This document shows, in pieces, positions 63,529-64,000 of a stretch of 64,000 nt of DNA. Source of the stretch: Atlantibacter sp. RC6 (GTDB taxonomy: Bacteria; Pseudomonadota; Gammaproteobacteria; Enterobacterales; Enterobacteriaceae); the NCBI RefSeq assembly GCF_014193285.1, contig NZ_JACHZE010000001.1, positions 806,001 through 870,000 of the forward strand, given 5' to 3'. The translations under genes were made by a program, and so were the position numbers. The notes beneath the pieces were generated by a model. The model saw only the letters and a program-made list of their open reading frames with translations, was not told where the DNA came from and searched no databases. The number at the start of each line of letters is the position of its first letter. Position 1 is the first letter of the stretch.

Positions 63529-64000
63529 ATGAATGCCGAAAAACCGCCGGTCGGGCATAACGTCGATCGGGGCGAAATCGCCAAATTTGAAGCCGTGGCC
63601 TCGCAATGGTGGGACACCGAAGGCGAGTTCAAGCCCCTGCACCGCATCAACCCGCTACGCCTCGGCTATATCACCGAGCGCGCAGGCGGCCTGTTCGGGA
63701 AAACCGTGCTGGACGTCGGCTGCGGCGGCGGCATCCTGAGCGAGAGCATGGCGCGCCAGGGCGCGAAAGTGACCGGGTTGGATATGGGCGCAGAGCCGTT
63801 GCAGGTGGCGCGTCTGCACGCGCTGGAAAGCGGCGTGGCGGTGGATTACGTGCAGGAAACCGTGGAAGAGCATGCGGCGGCGCACCCGCAGAAGTATGAC
63901 GTGGTGACCTGCATGGAGATGCTCGAGCACGTGCCGGACCCGGCCTCGGTGGTTAACGCCTGCGCCCAACTGGTGAAGCCCGGCGGCCATGTGTTCTTTT
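63529..64000 (+). CDS. ubiG: Ubiquinone biosynthesis O-methyltransferase UbiG, N-terminal part
   Basis: The first ~157 codons are in the window; the gene runs past the end. The protein begins [20 protein letters not shown] and has the SAM-binding motif [16 protein letters not shown], with [13 protein letters not shown] further on. UbiG methylates both hydroxyls (demethylubiquinol and the polyprenyl dihydroxybenzene intermediate) in ubiquinone synthesis. Divergent from gyrA, as in E. coli. Confidence 0.95.
   Translation, partial: MNAEKPPVGHNVDRGEIAKFEAVASQWWDTEGEFKPLHRINPLRLGYITERAGGLFGKTVLDVGCGGGILSESMARQGAKVTGLDMGAEPLQVARLHALESGVAVDYVQETVEEHAAAHPQKYDVVTCMEMLEHVPDPASVVNACAQLVKPGGHVFF

Noticed and set aside
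1..64000. CRISPR arrays, insertion sequences and rRNA genes
   Set aside because: No regularly spaced repeats, transposase genes with inverted ends or rRNA sequence were seen anywhere in the window.

Overview
The window is about 64 kb of chromosome from a member of the Enterobacteriaceae. Gene order and protein sequences follow the Escherichia coli fruK-to-ubiG segment closely (fruK-fruB-setB-yeiW-efpL-yeiQ-yeiR-lpxT-mepS-pdeN-yejABEF-yejG-bcr-rsuA-radD-rplY-yejK-yejL-yejM-proL, then yojI-alkB-ada-apbE-ompC-micF-rcsD-rcsB-rcsC-gyrA-ubiG). The GC-rich coding sequence and accessory content (an IutA-type receptor, an apionate-type sugar-acid cluster, MgtE, an orphan VgrG island) point to an Enterobacter/Kosakonia/Phytobacter/Klebsiella-like organism, perhaps plant-associated. 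The genus cannot be fixed from sequence reading alone.

Region 1 (1-24041) is core backbone: fructose PTS genes under two Cra-like operators, the SetB sugar efflux pump, EF-P-like EfpL, lipid A and peptidoglycan enzymes (LpxT, MepS), a c-di-GMP phosphodiesterase (PdeN), the four-gene Yej peptide ABC importer, a drug efflux pump, a 16S rRNA pseudouridine synthase, the RadD helicase, ribosomal protein L25 with a structured leader, the LPS regulator YejM, and tRNA-Pro(GGG).

Region 2 (24042-39170) is accessory and occupies the place where E. coli K-12 carries narP-ccm-nap-eco-mqo. It holds a translationally coupled small protein/lipoprotein pair next to the tRNA, an SRAP (YedK/HMCES) gene, and an iron module (siderophore-interacting reductase and IutA-type receptor) around a Fur-like box. 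A sugar-acid cluster follows whose enzymes fit a complete D-apionate to D-erythrose-4-phosphate route: oxidoisomerase, decarboxylase, tetrulose kinase and two isomerases, with a transporter, transaldolase and SorC-type regulator. Its divergent promoter carries five copies of a TGTTCATATGAACA-like palindrome and a CRP-like site. A mgtE magnesium transporter closes the region.

Region 3 (39177-52006) returns to backbone: YojI exporter, AlkB/Ada alkylation repair, ApbE, OmpC with the divergent sRNA gene micF, and the Rcs phosphorelay.

Region 4 (52180-60610) is a second accessory site. The ato (short-chain fatty acid) locus has collapsed: the first 48 codons of atoS are joined directly to atoB from about codon 115 on, deleting the rest of the locus and the thiolase nucleophile. 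Next to it is an orphan type VI secretion cassette: VgrG with a C-terminal transthyretin-like tail, a Tle3-like lipase effector, a lipoprotein immunity candidate, a PAAR protein and an uncharacterised membrane protein that may act in effector loading. The window ends with gyrA (wild-type Ser83/Asp87) and the start of ubiG.
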